Origin: Winogradskyella pelagia
GTDB taxonomy: Bacteria; Bacteroidota; Bacteroidia; Flavobacteriales; Flavobacteriaceae
Direction: 5' to 3'
Assembly: GCF_017581965.1 (NCBI RefSeq)
Contig: NZ_JAGEVF010000003.1
Span: forward strand, 289,540 to 353,539
DNA length: 64,000 nucleotides
Positions within the stretch are counted from its first letter, which is position 1; every line of letters begins with the position of its first letter. The position numbers were made by a program, and so were the translations under genes. Below, piece after piece: positions 16,599 to 27,067 of this stretch. A model generated the notes under the pieces. It was given only the letters and a program-made list of their open reading frames with translations, searched no databases and was not told where the DNA came from.

Positions 16599-18194
16599 AT
16601 GAAAACCATTGCACTTCTATTTAGCTTAATATTTGTGGTAACAAGCGCTTGCATATTAAATGCCCAAGATACAAATCTTGCGGACGGTCCTCATGAGCAG
16701 CTTATCATAAGAGGTGTCACCTTAATAAATGGAGATGGTGCACCACCTAGAGGCCCGGTAGATATTGTCGTTGAAAAAAACATAATAAAAGAAATCAAAG
16801 TTGTTGGGTATCCAGGTGTTGATATTAAGGCTGAAAACAGACCTCAATTGAAACAGGGAGGTAAAGAACTAGATGCTTCAGGTATGTATTTAATGCCGGG
16901 ATTTATTGATATGCACGGTCATATTGGCGGTGTTGCCCAAGGTGCTGATTGGGAATATGTTTTCAAACTATGGATGGCACACGGTATCACAACTATAAGA
17001 GAACCTAGTGGGCGCAGCATTGATTGGGCCCTAGATTTAAAACACAGAAGCGAAGAGAATTCAATAGTCGCCCCTCGGATTTTTGCTTATACGGGTTTTG
17101 GACAGACAACTAAGAATTTCAACCCCTTGAATGACGCTCCTATCGGCACACCAGAGGAAGCTAGAGCATGGGTAAGAGCCAATGCTAAAAATGGTGCTGA
17201 TGGTATAAAGTTTTTTGGTGCAGAACCAGAAATCATGGCAGCGGCCTTAGATGAGAACAAGAAATTAGGACTACGATCGGCTTGTCATCATGCACAATTG
17301 AGTGTTGCCAGATGGAATGTATTACATTCAGCTAGAGCGGGTTTAACCTCAATGGAGCATTGGTATGGTCTACCTGAAGCTTTATTTAACGATAGAACTG
17401 TTCAAGATTATCCTCTCGATTATAATTACCAGAATGAACAAAATCGGTTTGAAGAGGCAGGTAAACTCTGGAAGCAAGCTGCAGAACCCTATTCTGAGCA
17501 TTGAAATGCCGTTATGAACGAGCTTATAGAACTAGATTTTACAATTGACCCAACCTTTAATATCTATGAAGCCAGCAGAGACTTGCATCGTGCTAGACGA
17601 GCAGAATGGCACGAAGATTATACCCTTCCCTCACTATGGAAGTTCTACGAACCAAGTAAGGTCAGTCATGGCAGTTATTGGCACTTTTGGGGAACAGAAC
17701 AAGAAATTGAATGGAAACATAATTTTAAATTATGGATGACCTTTATAAATGAGTATAAAAACCGAGGCGGGCGCGTAACAACAGGTTCCGACTCTGGTTT
17801 TATCTATCAACTTTACGGCTTCGCTTACATTAGGGAATTAGAATTATTACGAGAAGCTGGATTTCATCCTTTAGAAGTCATAAGATCTGCCACTCTTAAT
17901 GGTGCGGAAGCTCTTGGTTGGGATGATAAAATTGGGAGTATCCAAATAGGAAAACTTGCTGATTTTGTAATTGTTGAGGAAAACCCATTAAAAAATCTAA
18001 AAGTCCTTTATGGTACTGGTGCTATTAAATTAACCGAAGACAATGAGGTTGTGAGAGTTGGTGGTGTAAAGTATACCATAAAAGATGGAATCATTTATGA
18101 CGCTAAACAACTTTTAAAAGATGTAAAAAACATGGTTGATGAAGAGAAAGCAAAAACAGGTTGGTCTTTAAAACAACCAGGAATTAAAGATTAA
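16599..18194 (+). pseudogene. Amidohydrolase interrupted by an in-frame TGA
   Basis: One continuous frame encodes about 531 residues of a secreted metal-dependent amidohydrolase (imidazolonepropionase-like). It has a signal peptide 1-22 and the metal motif MHGH at 105-108. Further along are CHHAQL and SMEHWYG, then TGSDSG and the C-terminal VIRSATLNGAEALGW with GKLADFVIVE. The frame is broken once, by TGA at 17502-17504 (after SEH, before NAVMNEL), with no shift on either side. A Trp codon there would restore a familiar family sequence, so a single TGG-to-TGA change is the simplest reading. An ATG at 17514 could restart translation but would give only half a barrel. It could also be a sequencing error. 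Confidence 0.85.
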
Positions 18195-18198
18195 TATT

Positions 18199-18639
18199 TT
18201 AAACAGGCTTAATCTCACTGTTCTTAACCACATGAGACAACACAATTTGGGTTTTGGTCTCTCCATATGATATGAGCCTATCTATAAATGCCTCTAGATG
18301 TTTTTGGTTTTTAAGCACCACTTCCATAACTATATTTTCATTACCAGTTATTCTGTAACAATTAATCACCTCATCAAAAGATTTTACCTTTTCTAAAAAG
18401 GGTTTTAGCATGCCCATAAAAGCCCTTAGAGTAATTAAGGCTTTAAGCTGATATCCTGCTTCAAATGGAGAAACCAAGGTGGCATAGCCTTCAATAATTT
18501 CGGCATCCTCCATCTTTTTAATGCGCTCTGCTACGGCAGGTGAACTGACTCCTACACGTCTACTAATTTCAGTATTGGTCATCCTTGCATTTTCTTGCAG
18601 GCATCTAAGAATTTGCCAATTGAGGCCGTCAACTTTCAT
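18199..18639 (-). CDS. Lrp/AsnC-family transcriptional regulator
   Basis: A 146-residue regulator with an N-terminal winged HTH (LNWQILRCLQENARMTNTEI; RRVGVSSPAVAERIKKMEDA, about 5-50) and a C-terminal RAM/AsnC ligand-binding domain about 65-140. Family members form octamers and respond to amino acids. Length is standard. It ends 4 bp from the convergent amidohydrolase gene. The usual target of a lone Lrp protein is an adjacent amino-acid gene, but none is obvious here, so the regulon is unknown. Confidence 0.92.
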   Translation of the reverse strand: MKVDGLNWQILRCLQENARMTNTEISRRVGVSSPAVAERIKKMEDAEIIEGYATLVSPFEAGYQLKALITLRAFMGMLKPFLEKVKSFDEVINCYRITGNENIVMEVVLKNQKHLEAFIDRLISYGETKTQIVLSHVVKNSEIKPV

Positions 18640-18756
18640 TTTAAATTATTTAATAGTAAAATATATATATTCTAAAGTAAATATACTATATAACTTAATA
18701 TTTTAAAGCATAAATTTAGTTTTCATGCGTAATTTCGTCTTCCTTGCTATTAGAAA

Positions 18757-19152
18757 ATGAATTATAACCTACCATCTCACATGTCTGATTTGCCCATTTA
18801 TAAAAAGGCACAAGATATTATTATGCTTAGTCGTAGTATATCAACCTACCTGCATTATGATTTATCTTACTTAAATGCCGATGGCACTGAGGACGGTGAC
18901 ATCTACTTCACTGGAGATATTGTTCAGCAATCCGTAAATCTGGCGCCTGAAATTATAAACGCAGAGCGTGAGCCCTTTCCAGAAAAGAAAAGAAAGCATA
19001 TTGAACGTTTAGATAGGCTTGTATCTCTTTTAAACAGGAATTGCACACGATTAGAAAAGACCAATAGCAACGGACGCGACTATCTTCTTGTTTTAAAAGG
19101 TGAAATAAAGACCTTTAGAAAACTTCAGCGCACCTGGATGATGACTTTGTAG
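18757..19152 (+). CDS. Four-helix-bundle protein (S23/Avd-like)
   Basis: A 131-residue helical protein with the pattern LPIYKKAQDIIMLSRSISTYL near the N terminus and IERLDRLVSLLNRN in the middle. This resembles the four-helix-bundle family that includes 23S rRNA intervening-sequence proteins and Avd accessory proteins. No reverse transcriptase or variable repeat is nearby, so a diversity-generating retroelement is not indicated. It sits alone between an Lrp gene and the convergent mutase gene. Function is unknown. Confidence 0.65.
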   Translation: MNYNLPSHMSDLPIYKKAQDIIMLSRSISTYLHYDLSYLNADGTEDGDIYFTGDIVQQSVNLAPEIINAEREPFPEKKRKHIERLDRLVSLLNRNCTRLEKTNSNGRDYLLVLKGEIKTFRKLQRTWMMTL

Positions 19153-19172
19153 GAGAGTCTAGTAGATAATTC

Positions 19173-22100
19173 TTACATATTTCGTCTGTACTGACCTCCC
19201 ACTTCAAACAACGCCTTTGTGATTTGACCTAAGGAACACACCTTGCACACTTCCATTAAGGCTTCAAAAATATTCTGGTTATTTATGGCCTTTTGCTGTA
19301 ACTCCTTTAAAAGCGCCTCTGTATCGTTTGCCTTATGCAGGTTTTCTAATGTTTTTATCTGGAATTCTTTTTCCGCGGTAGTAGCTCTTATTACCTCTGC
19401 AGGTTGAACCGTTGGCGACCCTTTACTACTTAAAAAGGTATTAACCCCAATAATTGGAAACTCGCCATTGTGCTTTAAGGTTTCATAGTATAAACTCTCC
19501 TCTTGAATTTTAGAGCGTTGGTACATGGTCTCCATAGCTCCCAAAACACCACCTCGTTCAGTTATTCTATCAAACTCTAATAAAACCGCTTCCTCAACCA
19601 AATCTGTCAATTCCTCTATAATAAATGCACCTTGGATAGGATTTTCATTTTTAGCCAGTCCTAATTCTTTATTTATGATAAGCTGTATTGCCATAGCTCG
19701 TCTCACCGACTCCTCTGTAGGTGTTGTAATGGCTTCATCGTAAGCATTGGTGTGTAACGAGTTACAATTGTCATAAATAGCATATAGGGCTTGAAGCGTG
19801 GTTCTGATATCATTAAAATCAATTTCCTGAGCATGCAAACTCCGTCCAGAAGTTTGAATATGATACTTAAGCATTTGAGCTCTTGGGTTAGCAGCATACT
19901 TATACTTCAATGCCTTTGACCAAATGCGTCGAGCTACACGACCAATTACAGCATATTCTGGATCAATACCATTAGAAAAGAAGAAGGATAAATTTGGGCC
20001 AAATTTATTGATATCCATCCCTCTACTTAAATAGTATTCTACGTAAGTAAAACCGTTAGATAAGGTCAATGCCAATTGAGTAATTGGGTTAGCCCCAGCT
20101 TCTGCAATGTGATACCCTGAAATGGAAACCGAATAGAAATTACGTACATTATTCTTAATGAAATACTCTTGCACGTCTCCCATTAAGCGCAACGCAAATT
20201 CTGTCGAAAAAATGCACGTGTTCTGAGCCTGATCTTCCTTTAAAATATCAGCCTGAACGGTTCCTCTGACCTGAGCAATGGTCTTGGCCTTAATGTCCTG
20301 ATAAATGTTTTCTGGCAATACTTGGTCGCCGGTAACACCTAAAAGCATCAAACCAAGACCGTTATTACCCTCTGGTAATTCGCCATTATAGCTAGGTCTT
20401 ATTTTACCTTTATATACATTTTCTATTTTCTTTTCAACGTCTTTTTCTAGACCGTTTTCTTTAATGTAAAGTTCGCATTGCTGATCTATAGCAGCATTCA
20501 TAAAAAAGCCCAGAAGCATTGGAGCAGGTCCGTTTATGGTCATACTCACAGAGGTCATTGCATCTGCAAGATTAAATCCTGAATACAACTTTTTAGCATC
20601 GTCCAAACAGCAAATAGAAACGCCAGCATTACCAATTTTTCCATAAATATCTGGTCTGTAATCCGGGTCGTTTCCATAAAGCGTCACACTATCAAATGCT
20701 GTTGATAACCGCTTTGCAGGTAAACCCATACTAACATAGTGGAATCTTCTGTTTGTGCGTTCCGGTCCGCCTTCTCCAGCAAACATACGTGTTGGATCTT
20801 CTCCCGTTCGTTTAAATGGATAAAGCCCAGAGGTATATGGAAATTCACCGGGTACATTTTCTTGTAAACTCCATCTTAAAATATCTCCCCAAGCACTATA
20901 TTTTGGCAAGGCCACTTTTGGTATTTGGGTATGGCTAAGGGATTCCGTATGTGTTTCAATCTTAATTTCCTTATCCCGTACTTTAAAGGAATAAACTGGT
21001 GCTTTATAACGATTTACCTTCTCTTCCCATCCTAGGATGATCTCCCAATTGTAGGGATCTAAATCCATTTTAACACGGTCAAATTCGGCCAATAATAGTT
21101 TAATAAAATCCTTATTTTCTGAACTATCAGTATTCACAGATTCTGTAGTGATACCAGATTTATCCAAAGCAGGTTGTTTACCACTTACCGTTTCTACTGT
21201 TTTGTAAATGCCATAGAGCTTCTGAGCAACTTGGGATTGGGTAATAGATTTCTCGTCGTAAGCTCTATTATTCTCTGCAATTTCTGATAAATATCTCGTA
21301 CGGTTAGGAGGAATAACATATATCTTTTCACTCATTTCCTTTGAAATCTCAAAGGTGGATCTTAGATTGGTATTTGTTCTTTCTACCAATTTATCCATTA
21401 CCGCCTTATACAAGGTATTCATCCCAGGGTCATTAAATTGTGAGGCAATAGTTCCAAAGACCGGTAATTCGTCTTGAGGTATGTCCCAAAGATTATTATT
21501 GCGCATGTATTGCTTTTTTACATCTCGCAAAGCATCCAAAGCACCTCGTTTGTCGAATTTGTTTATAGCTACTAAGTCTGCAAAATCGAGCATATCAATT
21601 TTTTCTAATTGCGTTGCAGCTCCAAATTCTGGTGTCATTACGTACAATGCCACATCACTATGTTCCATAATTTCAGTATCGGACTGACCAATACCTGAAG
21701 TCTCTAGAATGATTAAATCAAACTCGGCAGCTTTAAGAACTTCAATGGCCTCACTTACGTATTTAGAGAGCGCCAAATTAGATTGGCGTGTGGCCAAACT
21801 TCGCATATAAACACGTGAGTTATTAATAGCATTCATACGAATACGGTCCCCTAATAATGCACCACCTGTCTTTCGCTTAGACGGATCAACCGAAATGAGC
21901 CCTATGGTTTTCTCAGGGAAATCAATTAAGAACCTGCGAACCAATTCATCTACTAGAGAAGACTTACCAGCACCTCCTGTACCTGTAATGCCAAGAACTG
22001 GTGTTTTTGATGTTTTATTCTTTTTATTTATTTCATCCAAAGCGTGTTTAGCAACATCCGGAAAATTTTCGGCTGCGGAAATTACGCGAGCTATATCTTT

Positions 22101-22589
22101 AGGATTCTTTTTTTCTAGAATTTTTACCTCACCATTAAGGCTATCTCCAATTGCGAAATCTGATTTTTGCACCAAATCATTAATCATACCCTGCAAACCC
22201 ATCTCACGACCATCATCTGGAGAATATATTCTAGTGATGCCATAATCCATCAATTCCTTGATTTCTTCTGGCAATATGACACCACCTCCGCCACCAAAAA
22301 TCTTAATATGGCCAGCACCTTTTTCTTTCAAGAGGTCAAACATATACTTAAAGTACTCATTATGCCCACCTTGATAAGAAGTCATAGCGATAGCATTAGC
22401 ATCCTCCTGTATTGCAGTATTTACAACCTCTTCAACACTTCTATCATGTCCTAAATGAATTACCTCCACTCCAGTAGATTGAATAATTCGTCGCATTATA
22501 TTTATTGCTGCATCATGACCATCAAATAATGACGCTGCTGTTACAATACGTACTTTGTGCTTTGGTTTGTAAGGTGCCATTTGTTCCAT
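19173..22589 (-). CDS. icmF: Fused acyl-CoA mutase IcmF (B12 domain, G-protein chaperone, mutase)
   Basis: A 1138-residue fusion in the IcmF order. A cobalamin-binding domain about 10-150 carries [11 protein letters not shown] MeaI-like GTPase chaperone about 195-420 carries the P-loop [12 protein letters not shown] and NKFDKRG. The large mutase subunit with a TIM barrel fills the rest (about 540-1138). IcmF interconverts isobutyryl- and n-butyryl-CoA using adenosylcobalamin, with the G-domain protecting and reloading the cofactor; relatives act on isovaleryl- or methylmalonyl-CoA. Length and order match IcmF rather than the two-subunit MutA/MutB enzymes. The exact substrate cannot be told from sequence alone. 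It stands alone, with convergent and divergent neighbours. Confidence 0.88.
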   Translation of the reverse strand: MEQMAPYKPKHKVRIVTAASLFDGHDAAINIMRRIIQSTGVEVIHLGHDRSVEEVVNTAIQEDANAIAMTSYQGGHNEYFKYMFDLLKEKGAGHIKIFGGGGGVILPEEIKELMDYGITRIYSPDDGREMGLQGMINDLVQKSDFAIGDSLNGEVKILEKKNPKDIARVISAAENFPDVAKHALDEINKKNKTSKTPVLGITGTGGAGKSSLVDELVRRFLIDFPEKTIGLISVDPSKRKTGGALLGDRIRMNAINNSRVYMRSLATRQSNLALSKYVSEAIEVLKAAEFDLIILETSGIGQSDTEIMEHSDVALYVMTPEFGAATQLEKIDMLDFADLVAINKFDKRGALDALRDVKKQYMRNNNLWDIPQDELPVFGTIASQFNDPGMNTLYKAVMDKLVERTNTNLRSTFEISKEMSEKIYVIPPNRTRYLSEIAENNRAYDEKSITQSQVAQKLYGIYKTVETVSGKQPALDKSGITTESVNTDSSENKDFIKLLLAEFDRVKMDLDPYNWEIILGWEEKVNRYKAPVYSFKVRDKEIKIETHTESLSHTQIPKVALPKYSAWGDILRWSLQENVPGEFPYTSGLYPFKRTGEDPTRMFAGEGGPERTNRRFHYVSMGLPAKRLSTAFDSVTLYGNDPDYRPDIYGKIGNAGVSICCLDDAKKLYSGFNLADAMTSVSMTINGPAPMLLGFFMNAAIDQQCELYIKENGLEKDVEKKIENVYKGKIRPSYNGELPEGNNGLGLMLLGVTGDQVLPENIYQDIKAKTIAQVRGTVQADILKEDQAQNTCIFSTEFALRLMGDVQEYFIKNNVRNFYSVSISGYHIAEAGANPITQLALTLSNGFTYVEYYLSRGMDINKFGPNLSFFFSNGIDPEYAVIGRVARRIWSKALKYKYAANPRAQMLKYHIQTSGRSLHAQEIDFNDIRTTLQALYAIYDNCNSLHTNAYDEAITTPTEESVRRAMAIQLIINKELGLAKNENPIQGAFIIEELTDLVEEAVLLEFDRITERGGVLGAMETMYQRSKIQEESLYYETLKHNGEFPIIGVNTFLSSKGSPTVQPAEVIRATTAEKEFQIKTLENLHKANDTEALLKELQQKAINNQNIFEALMEVCKVCSLGQITKALFEVGGQYRRNM

Positions 22590-22725
22590 TCGTAATAATC
22601 TAGCATTTTAGTGGTACAAATTTAGAGAATATTGAAAAATCCTGTGCATATATTAAGAATTATATAAGGCTTTTCATGAAAAAACACTTTAAATCAATCT
22701 CTTTAGTATTCGTTTATTTAAAATC

Positions 22726-22733
22726 TATCTTTG
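22726..22733 (+). promoter_or_regulatory. -7 promoter box of the DUF4197 gene
   Basis: TATCTTTG, an exact TAnnTTTG box, lies 28 bp before the ATG at 22762. Confidence 0.5.
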
Positions 22734-22761
22734 TAAAACGTTTTTAAAAACTCAAATCTAT

Positions 22762-23466
22762 ATGAAACGCATATATCTTCTTTTAACAGTTCTATTAGCA
22801 ACAAATTGCGCCGAACTACAACAAGTCGTTAATCAATTACCAGAAGACAGCAGTGCTTTAACTAATGCTGATATTGCTTCCGGCTTAAGGCAAGCACTAG
22901 AATTTGGTATTGACAGACAAGTCACAAAATTGACCCAGAAAGATGGTTTCTTTAAAAATGAATTGGTAAAAATTCTTCTTCCTGAAGAGTTAAGAAAAGT
23001 AGATAAGGCATTAAGAGACATAGGTCTTGGCAATCTAGCCGACGAAGGTTTAAAAGTACTAAACCGTGCTGCGGAAGATGCCGTAAAAGAAGCTACACCT
23101 ATATTTATTGATGCTGTTAAAAATATCACCTTTGCAGATGCGAAAAATATTTTGCTAGGAAACGACAAAGCTGCTACAGACTATTTAAAATCAAAAACTC
23201 AAAGCAGTCTTTACAACAAATTTAAGCCCGTTATTAACACCTCTTTTAGCAAAGTGGGTGCCGATCAAATATGGACAAATCTAATTACAAAATATAACGC
23301 TATACCATTTACAAACAATGTCAATACTGATTTAACGGACTATGTGACTAACGAGGCTTTAAAAGGTGTTTACATAATGATAGCTGTTGAAGAAAAAGAG
23401 ATAAGAACCAAAATGGGATCTAGAACAACCGCCCTACTACAAAAGGTTTTCGCCTTACAAGATTAG
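22762..23466 (+). CDS. DUF4197 lipoprotein
   Basis: A 234-residue protein with a lipoprotein-like N terminus (LLTVLLATNC, Cys16) and a helical body of DUF4197 type: ALTNADIASGLRQALEFGI near 37-55, a central DAVKNITFADAKNILLG, and a C-terminal tail with ALKGVYIMIAVEEKEIR. The family is widespread in Proteobacteria and Bacteroidota and has no proven function. It is followed by a 76-bp gap and the small ORF at 23543. A TAnnTTTG promoter precedes it. Confidence 0.85.
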   Translation: MKRIYLLLTVLLATNCAELQQVVNQLPEDSSALTNADIASGLRQALEFGIDRQVTKLTQKDGFFKNELVKILLPEELRKVDKALRDIGLGNLADEGLKVLNRAAEDAVKEATPIFIDAVKNITFADAKNILLGNDKAATDYLKSKTQSSLYNKFKPVINTSFSKVGADQIWTNLITKYNAIPFTNNVNTDLTDYVTNEALKGVYIMIAVEEKEIRTKMGSRTTALLQKVFALQD

Positions 23467-23542
23467 GCTGTTAGTTAAATTGTTTAAAAATTATCAATTC
23501 CTTAACATTATAATTATTATATTGAAATCTTATTAAAATAAT

Positions 23543-23737
23543 GTGGGAAATACTGATAAATTATTAACGAAAAAACACGAATTAAAAAGACGCTATCTTG
23601 AGCTTATTGAGGATGCTTATAATTTTAAGCAACTTGATGACGCCTTGAGTGATTTTGCAGAATTTAAAGCTACAAAAGTCCTCTATAAAATCAACAAGTT
23701 AAAATTTGTTGTCACCGAGAAGGCATCAATGGCCTAA
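23543..23737 (+). CDS. Small charged helical protein (possibly Lacal_2735/DUF6435-like)
   Basis: A 64-residue ORF with GTG start: an amphipathic, Lys/Glu-rich pattern (KKHELKRRYLELIEDAYNF and KATKVLYKINKL). It weakly recalls short flavobacterial proteins of the Lacal_2735 type, which also carry a Y..L.EA core and a terminal helix. The frame is closed by a stop 9 bp upstream of the GTG, and an ATG two bases earlier leads only to a short out-of-frame peptide. A start-site indel is possible. The family match comes from memory and is tentative. Confidence 0.45.
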   Translation: MGNTDKLLTKKHELKRRYLELIEDAYNFKQLDDALSDFAEFKATKVLYKINKLKFVVTEKASMA

Positions 23738-24045
23738 TCCTTTGCGGACTCTGGAACAAAGGTCACATAAGACATTAGTTCTACAAGACCAACTACGCCT
23801 AATTCACATCTTTGATGATCCCTCCTCTTAAGCAGTTAAACTATATTTAATTAATTGCTAATGTTTCCATAACATTTAGTCTAAAGAAATTAAACATCTT
23901 TGTAGTGCAAAAGAATAGTTAGATACGTCTTAAAAGAGATTGCAGAAGTTAGTTAGATTAGATAAAGTCGGTACATCGTATCGACTTTTCTTTTTTATTG
24001 TATTAAGTACGGTATCAGAACTAAAGACTTAAATCTTGCTAAATT
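23738..24045. other. Gene-free region with a terminator and a possible small RNA
   Basis: No convincing ORF occurs in these 308 bp. A near-consensus -7 box CATCTTTG (about 23897-23904) precedes roughly 85 nt of non-coding sequence that ends in the hairpin at 23964-23988 followed by a T run. This layout would suit a short stand-alone RNA, but nothing identifies one. Confidence 0.3.
23964..23996 (+). terminator. Rho-independent terminator
   Basis: AAAGTCG (23964-23970) pairs with CGACTTT (23982-23988), followed by TCTTTTTT. It lies between the small ORF and the convergent pyrF gene. Confidence 0.65.
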
Positions 24046-24861
24046 CTATTTCGACAAGACCAGATGCATTTGTTGCTGAAGCTCTTCTGCTTTTCGCGCT
24101 GCAGACTGAGCAAAGTCTTTTTCTTGAGATGCGTAAATAATACCTCTTGACGAATTAATAAGAAGCCCTACATTTTCTGTCATACCATATTTACAAACCT
24201 CCTGCAAATTGCCCCCTTGAGCGCCTACACCAGGTACAAGCAAAAAGTTATCTGGAATGATTTGTCTTATCTCAGACAAATATTCAGCTTTTGTGGCTCC
24301 AATAACATACATTAGATTCTGCGCATTCTTCCAAGTTATAGACGTTTGTAAAACGTGTTTATAGAGTTCTAATCCATCAAGGGATTTCGTTTGAAAATCG
24401 AATGCACCTTGGTTAGAAGTTAATGCCAAAAGAATGGTGTGCTTATCCTTAAAAGCTAAAAACGGTTCTACCGAATCCTTACCCATGTAAGGCGCAACAG
24501 TAACACTATCAAACCCCAAATCCTCAAAAAAGGCCTTGGCATACATAGTACTTGTATTACCAATATCACCGCGTTTAGCATCGGCAATGGTATAAATCTC
24601 CGGATATTCTTTATTAAGATATGAAATTGTTCTCTCAAGAGCTTGCCACCCCTTTATGCCATAGGCCTCATAAAAGGCAGTATTTGGCTTGTAAGCCACA
24701 CAAAGATGATGTGTCGCATCAATTATGGCCTTATTAAATGCGAAAATTGGGTCATCCTCGTTTAAGAGGTGCTTTGGAATTTTATTTAAGTCAACATCTA
24801 ATCCAATACAAAGAAAAGATTGCTTTTTACGGATTTCGTTAATAAGTTGGTCTATTTTCAT
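24046..24861 (-). CDS. pyrF: Orotidine 5'-phosphate decarboxylase (type 2)
   Basis: A 271-residue decarboxylase that makes UMP from OMP, the last step of pyrimidine synthesis. It has the catalytic [10 protein letters not shown] motif about 92-101 and the phosphate-binding VPGVGAQGG about 212-220. The length and layout are those of the longer type 2 enzymes found in Bacteroidota and Actinobacteria, not the ~230-residue type 1. It follows prfA by 51 bp on the same strand and may be co-transcribed with it. Confidence 0.95.
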   Translation of the reverse strand: MKIDQLINEIRKKQSFLCIGLDVDLNKIPKHLLNEDDPIFAFNKAIIDATHHLCVAYKPNTAFYEAYGIKGWQALERTISYLNKEYPEIYTIADAKRGDIGNTSTMYAKAFFEDLGFDSVTVAPYMGKDSVEPFLAFKDKHTILLALTSNQGAFDFQTKSLDGLELYKHVLQTSITWKNAQNLMYVIGATKAEYLSEIRQIIPDNFLLVPGVGAQGGNLQEVCKYGMTENVGLLINSSRGIIYASQEKDFAQSAARKAEELQQQMHLVLSK

Positions 24862-24912
24862 TTTTGAGATTTCTCACAGACGTTCGAAATGACAACGACA
24901 ATAATCATCGTT

Positions 24913-25989
24913 TTATATGACATCGTCATTAGCTTTTAACAACTCAGTATTTTCAGCCAACATTAACTCGTCAATTATCTTTTGGATATCACCGTTTATG
25001 ATATTGGATAAATCGTAAAGCGTTAATCCAATTCTGTGGTCTGTGACACGACCTTGAGGATAATTGTAAGTTCTGATTTTGGCACTTCGATCTCCAGAAC
25101 TCACCATGCTTTTGCGCTTCTCTGCATCTGCAGCCTGTTGTTTTGCCAGCTCTAAATCATATAATCGCGAGCGTAAGACCTTTAAAGCTTTTTCTAAATT
25201 CTTATGTGACGATTTTTGATCTTGGCAGCTTACAATCATGCCTGTAGGTTCGTGGTGTAATTTAATTGCTGAATAGGTTGTGTTTACAGACTGTCCACCA
25301 GGTCCAGTAGAGGTGGTACGTTCTATTCGTACTTCTGTCATATCCAATTCATAATCAAACTCCTCCGCTTCTGGTAACACCATAACAGTCGCTGCGCTTG
25401 TATGAACACGTCCTTGGGTCTCTGTTTGTGGGACACGCTGCACACGATGTACTCCTGCTTCAAACTTTAAGGTACCGTAAACATCCTCCCCTGAGACCTC
25501 AAAAATAATTTCTTTAAAACCGCCTGAGGTGCCATCACTTTGACTCACCACATCAACTCGCCAGCCTTTATCGCTACAATATTTTGAATACATTCTAAAT
25601 AAATCACCTGCGAAAATACTAGCTTCATCACCACCAGTACCAGCTCTAACCTCAACCACAACGTTTTTGGCATCATCCGGGTCTTTTGGAATAAGTAAAA
25701 AACGTATTTCTTCTTCAAGTTTTGTTATGGTCTCTTTAGCTTCATCGAGCTGCATTTTTGCCATTTCAACCATCTCATCATCAGAACCATCAGCTAAAAT
25801 TTCTTCAGCCTCAGCTACATTATCCAAAGCCTCTTTATACACATCCCCTTTATCTACAATTACCTTAAGGTCTTTGTATTCTTTCATCAGCTTTGTATAA
25901 CGTTGCTGATCCGATATGATATCTGGTTGAATAATGAGATCGTTAACCTCATCAAATCGCTGCTTTACTATCTGTATTTTCTCTACCAT
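24913..25989 (-). CDS. prfA: Peptide chain release factor 1
   Basis: A 358-residue class I release factor reading UAA and UAG. It has the peptidyl-hydrolysis motif GGQ at 231-233 ([13 protein letters not shown]) and the RF1-type anticodon tripeptide PxT as PQT about 187-189 in [10 protein letters not shown], which distinguishes it from RF2 (SPF). The N-terminal coiled domain spans about 1-100. Length is normal. A TATTTTTG promoter lies about 22 bp upstream. Confidence 0.97.
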   Translation of the reverse strand: MVEKIQIVKQRFDEVNDLIIQPDIISDQQRYTKLMKEYKDLKVIVDKGDVYKEALDNVAEAEEILADGSDDEMVEMAKMQLDEAKETITKLEEEIRFLLIPKDPDDAKNVVVEVRAGTGGDEASIFAGDLFRMYSKYCSDKGWRVDVVSQSDGTSGGFKEIIFEVSGEDVYGTLKFEAGVHRVQRVPQTETQGRVHTSAATVMVLPEAEEFDYELDMTEVRIERTTSTGPGGQSVNTTYSAIKLHHEPTGMIVSCQDQKSSHKNLEKALKVLRSRLYDLELAKQQAADAEKRKSMVSSGDRSAKIRTYNYPQGRVTDHRIGLTLYDLSNIINGDIQKIIDELMLAENTELLKANDDVI

Positions 25990-26010
25990 CGCTCTTCTAA
26001 ATATTCATTT

Positions 26011-26038
26011 CAAAAATACAATATTTTATGAATTACAA
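26011..26038 (-). promoter_or_regulatory. Promoter of prfA-pyrF
   Basis: On the minus strand a -7 box TATTTTTG (26018-26011) has a TTG at 26038-26036, 17 bp upstream. The distance to the prfA start at 25989 is 21 bp. Confidence 0.5.
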
Positions 26039-26105
26039 TTACAATATGTATATAGTAAATAAACCCTCAAAAAATAAAATACCAAGAAGCTACGTTTAAT
26101 TAATT

Positions 26106-26393
26106 ATGCAGCGCTTCCTAGCTATACTTGCATTTTACAAATCGTTTGTGGCTTGGTCATTTTTGATTAATGCCATCGTTGCCTTTTTTAATCCGCATTT
26201 ACTACCGGCAATAACAACAAAACTGTTTTTAACCATTTTTATTTGGTACTATGTTAATGAAACCAATCAAAGGCGCAAGTTGACATTTTATAAAAACTTA
26301 GGAATTTCACCATTAGTATTATTTTCAATAATGTTTTTGGTAGATTGTGTATTAACTATCATTTTCCTTAGTATTTTTAAAGAATTTACATAA
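26106..26393 (+). CDS. Small membrane protein paired with an ABC ATPase
   Basis: A 95-residue protein with about three hydrophobic segments (about 5-30, 33-50 and 70-90) and a short charged loop NETNQRRKLTFYKNLG between the second and third. It ends 8 bp before the ABC ATPase gene, so the two are co-transcribed. It is too short for a normal ABC permease; it could be a minimal membrane partner or oligomerise. No family name was recognised. Confidence 0.7.
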   Translation: MQRFLAILAFYKSFVAWSFLINAIVAFFNPHLLPAITTKLFLTIFIWYYVNETNQRRKLTFYKNLGISPLVLFSIMFLVDCVLTIIFLSIFKEFT

Positions 26394-26401
26394 CCACATC
26401 A

Positions 26402-27067
26402 ATGACTTTTGAAATTGACAATGTAGAACTTTACTTTAAGACAAAACGTATTTTAAATGGCATATACCTCAAGGCAGAAACAGGTAAGGTTACTGCCATT
26501 TTGGGAAGTAATGGCTGTGGCAAGTCTTGCCTTATGGATATTATATTTGGCGACTTAAAACCCAAATACAAACTCATTCGCATAGATGGTAAACCTATTT
26601 TAAAGCAACTTTATAAAACCGGATTGGTTAAATATTTACCGCAGGATTATTTTGTCTTAAAACACTTAAAACTCAATTTTACCTTAAAATTATTCAATAG
26701 TCATTGGTCAGATTTCAGCACCCTATTTCCAGAATTTGGCAACTACCAAACCACTAAATTCAAACAATTATCTGGAGGGGAACGACGTATTTTTGAAATG
26801 TTCCTTATCCTAAAATCTAATGCTAAGATCGTACTATTGGATGAGCCATTTAATGGCATTTCTCCATTGATGATTGAACGCATTAAAACTCTTATTGAAG
26901 AAGAAAAACAAGATAAAATAATTATTCTTACAGACCACAGATTTGATGATGTGATTGATGTTTCCGATACACTTTATTTGTTAAAAAATGGCGCGACTAA
27001 AAGAATACAAAAACTTTCTGAACTTGAGGATTATGAATACCTAAACAAGGGAACCTTACTTAATTAG
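26402..27067 (+). CDS. ABC transporter ATP-binding protein
   Basis: A 221-residue ABC ATPase with Walker A GSNGCGKS (35-42), a Q-loop at PQDYF (80-84), the signature LSGGE (123-127), Walker B IVLLDEP (143-149) and an H-loop in LTDHRF. The core is complete but short, without an accessory domain. Its partner appears to be the 95-residue membrane protein just upstream. The substrate is unknown. The 3' end overlaps the stop of the convergent DUF3078 gene by 8 bp. Confidence 0.9.
   Translation: MTFEIDNVELYFKTKRILNGIYLKAETGKVTAILGSNGCGKSCLMDIIFGDLKPKYKLIRIDGKPILKQLYKTGLVKYLPQDYFVLKHLKLNFTLKLFNSHWSDFSTLFPEFGNYQTTKFKQLSGGERRIFEMFLILKSNAKIVLLDEPFNGISPLMIERIKTLIEEEKQDKIIILTDHRFDDVIDVSDTLYLLKNGATKRIQKLSELEDYEYLNKGTLLN

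Noticed and set aside
17502..17504. TGA as selenocysteine or recoded Trp
   Set aside because: No SECIS-like structure was seen, the expected residue is Trp rather than Cys, and other genes here use TGA as a normal stop.
18757..19152. Diversity-generating retroelement via the Avd-like protein
   Set aside because: No reverse transcriptase or variable repeat pair was found nearby.
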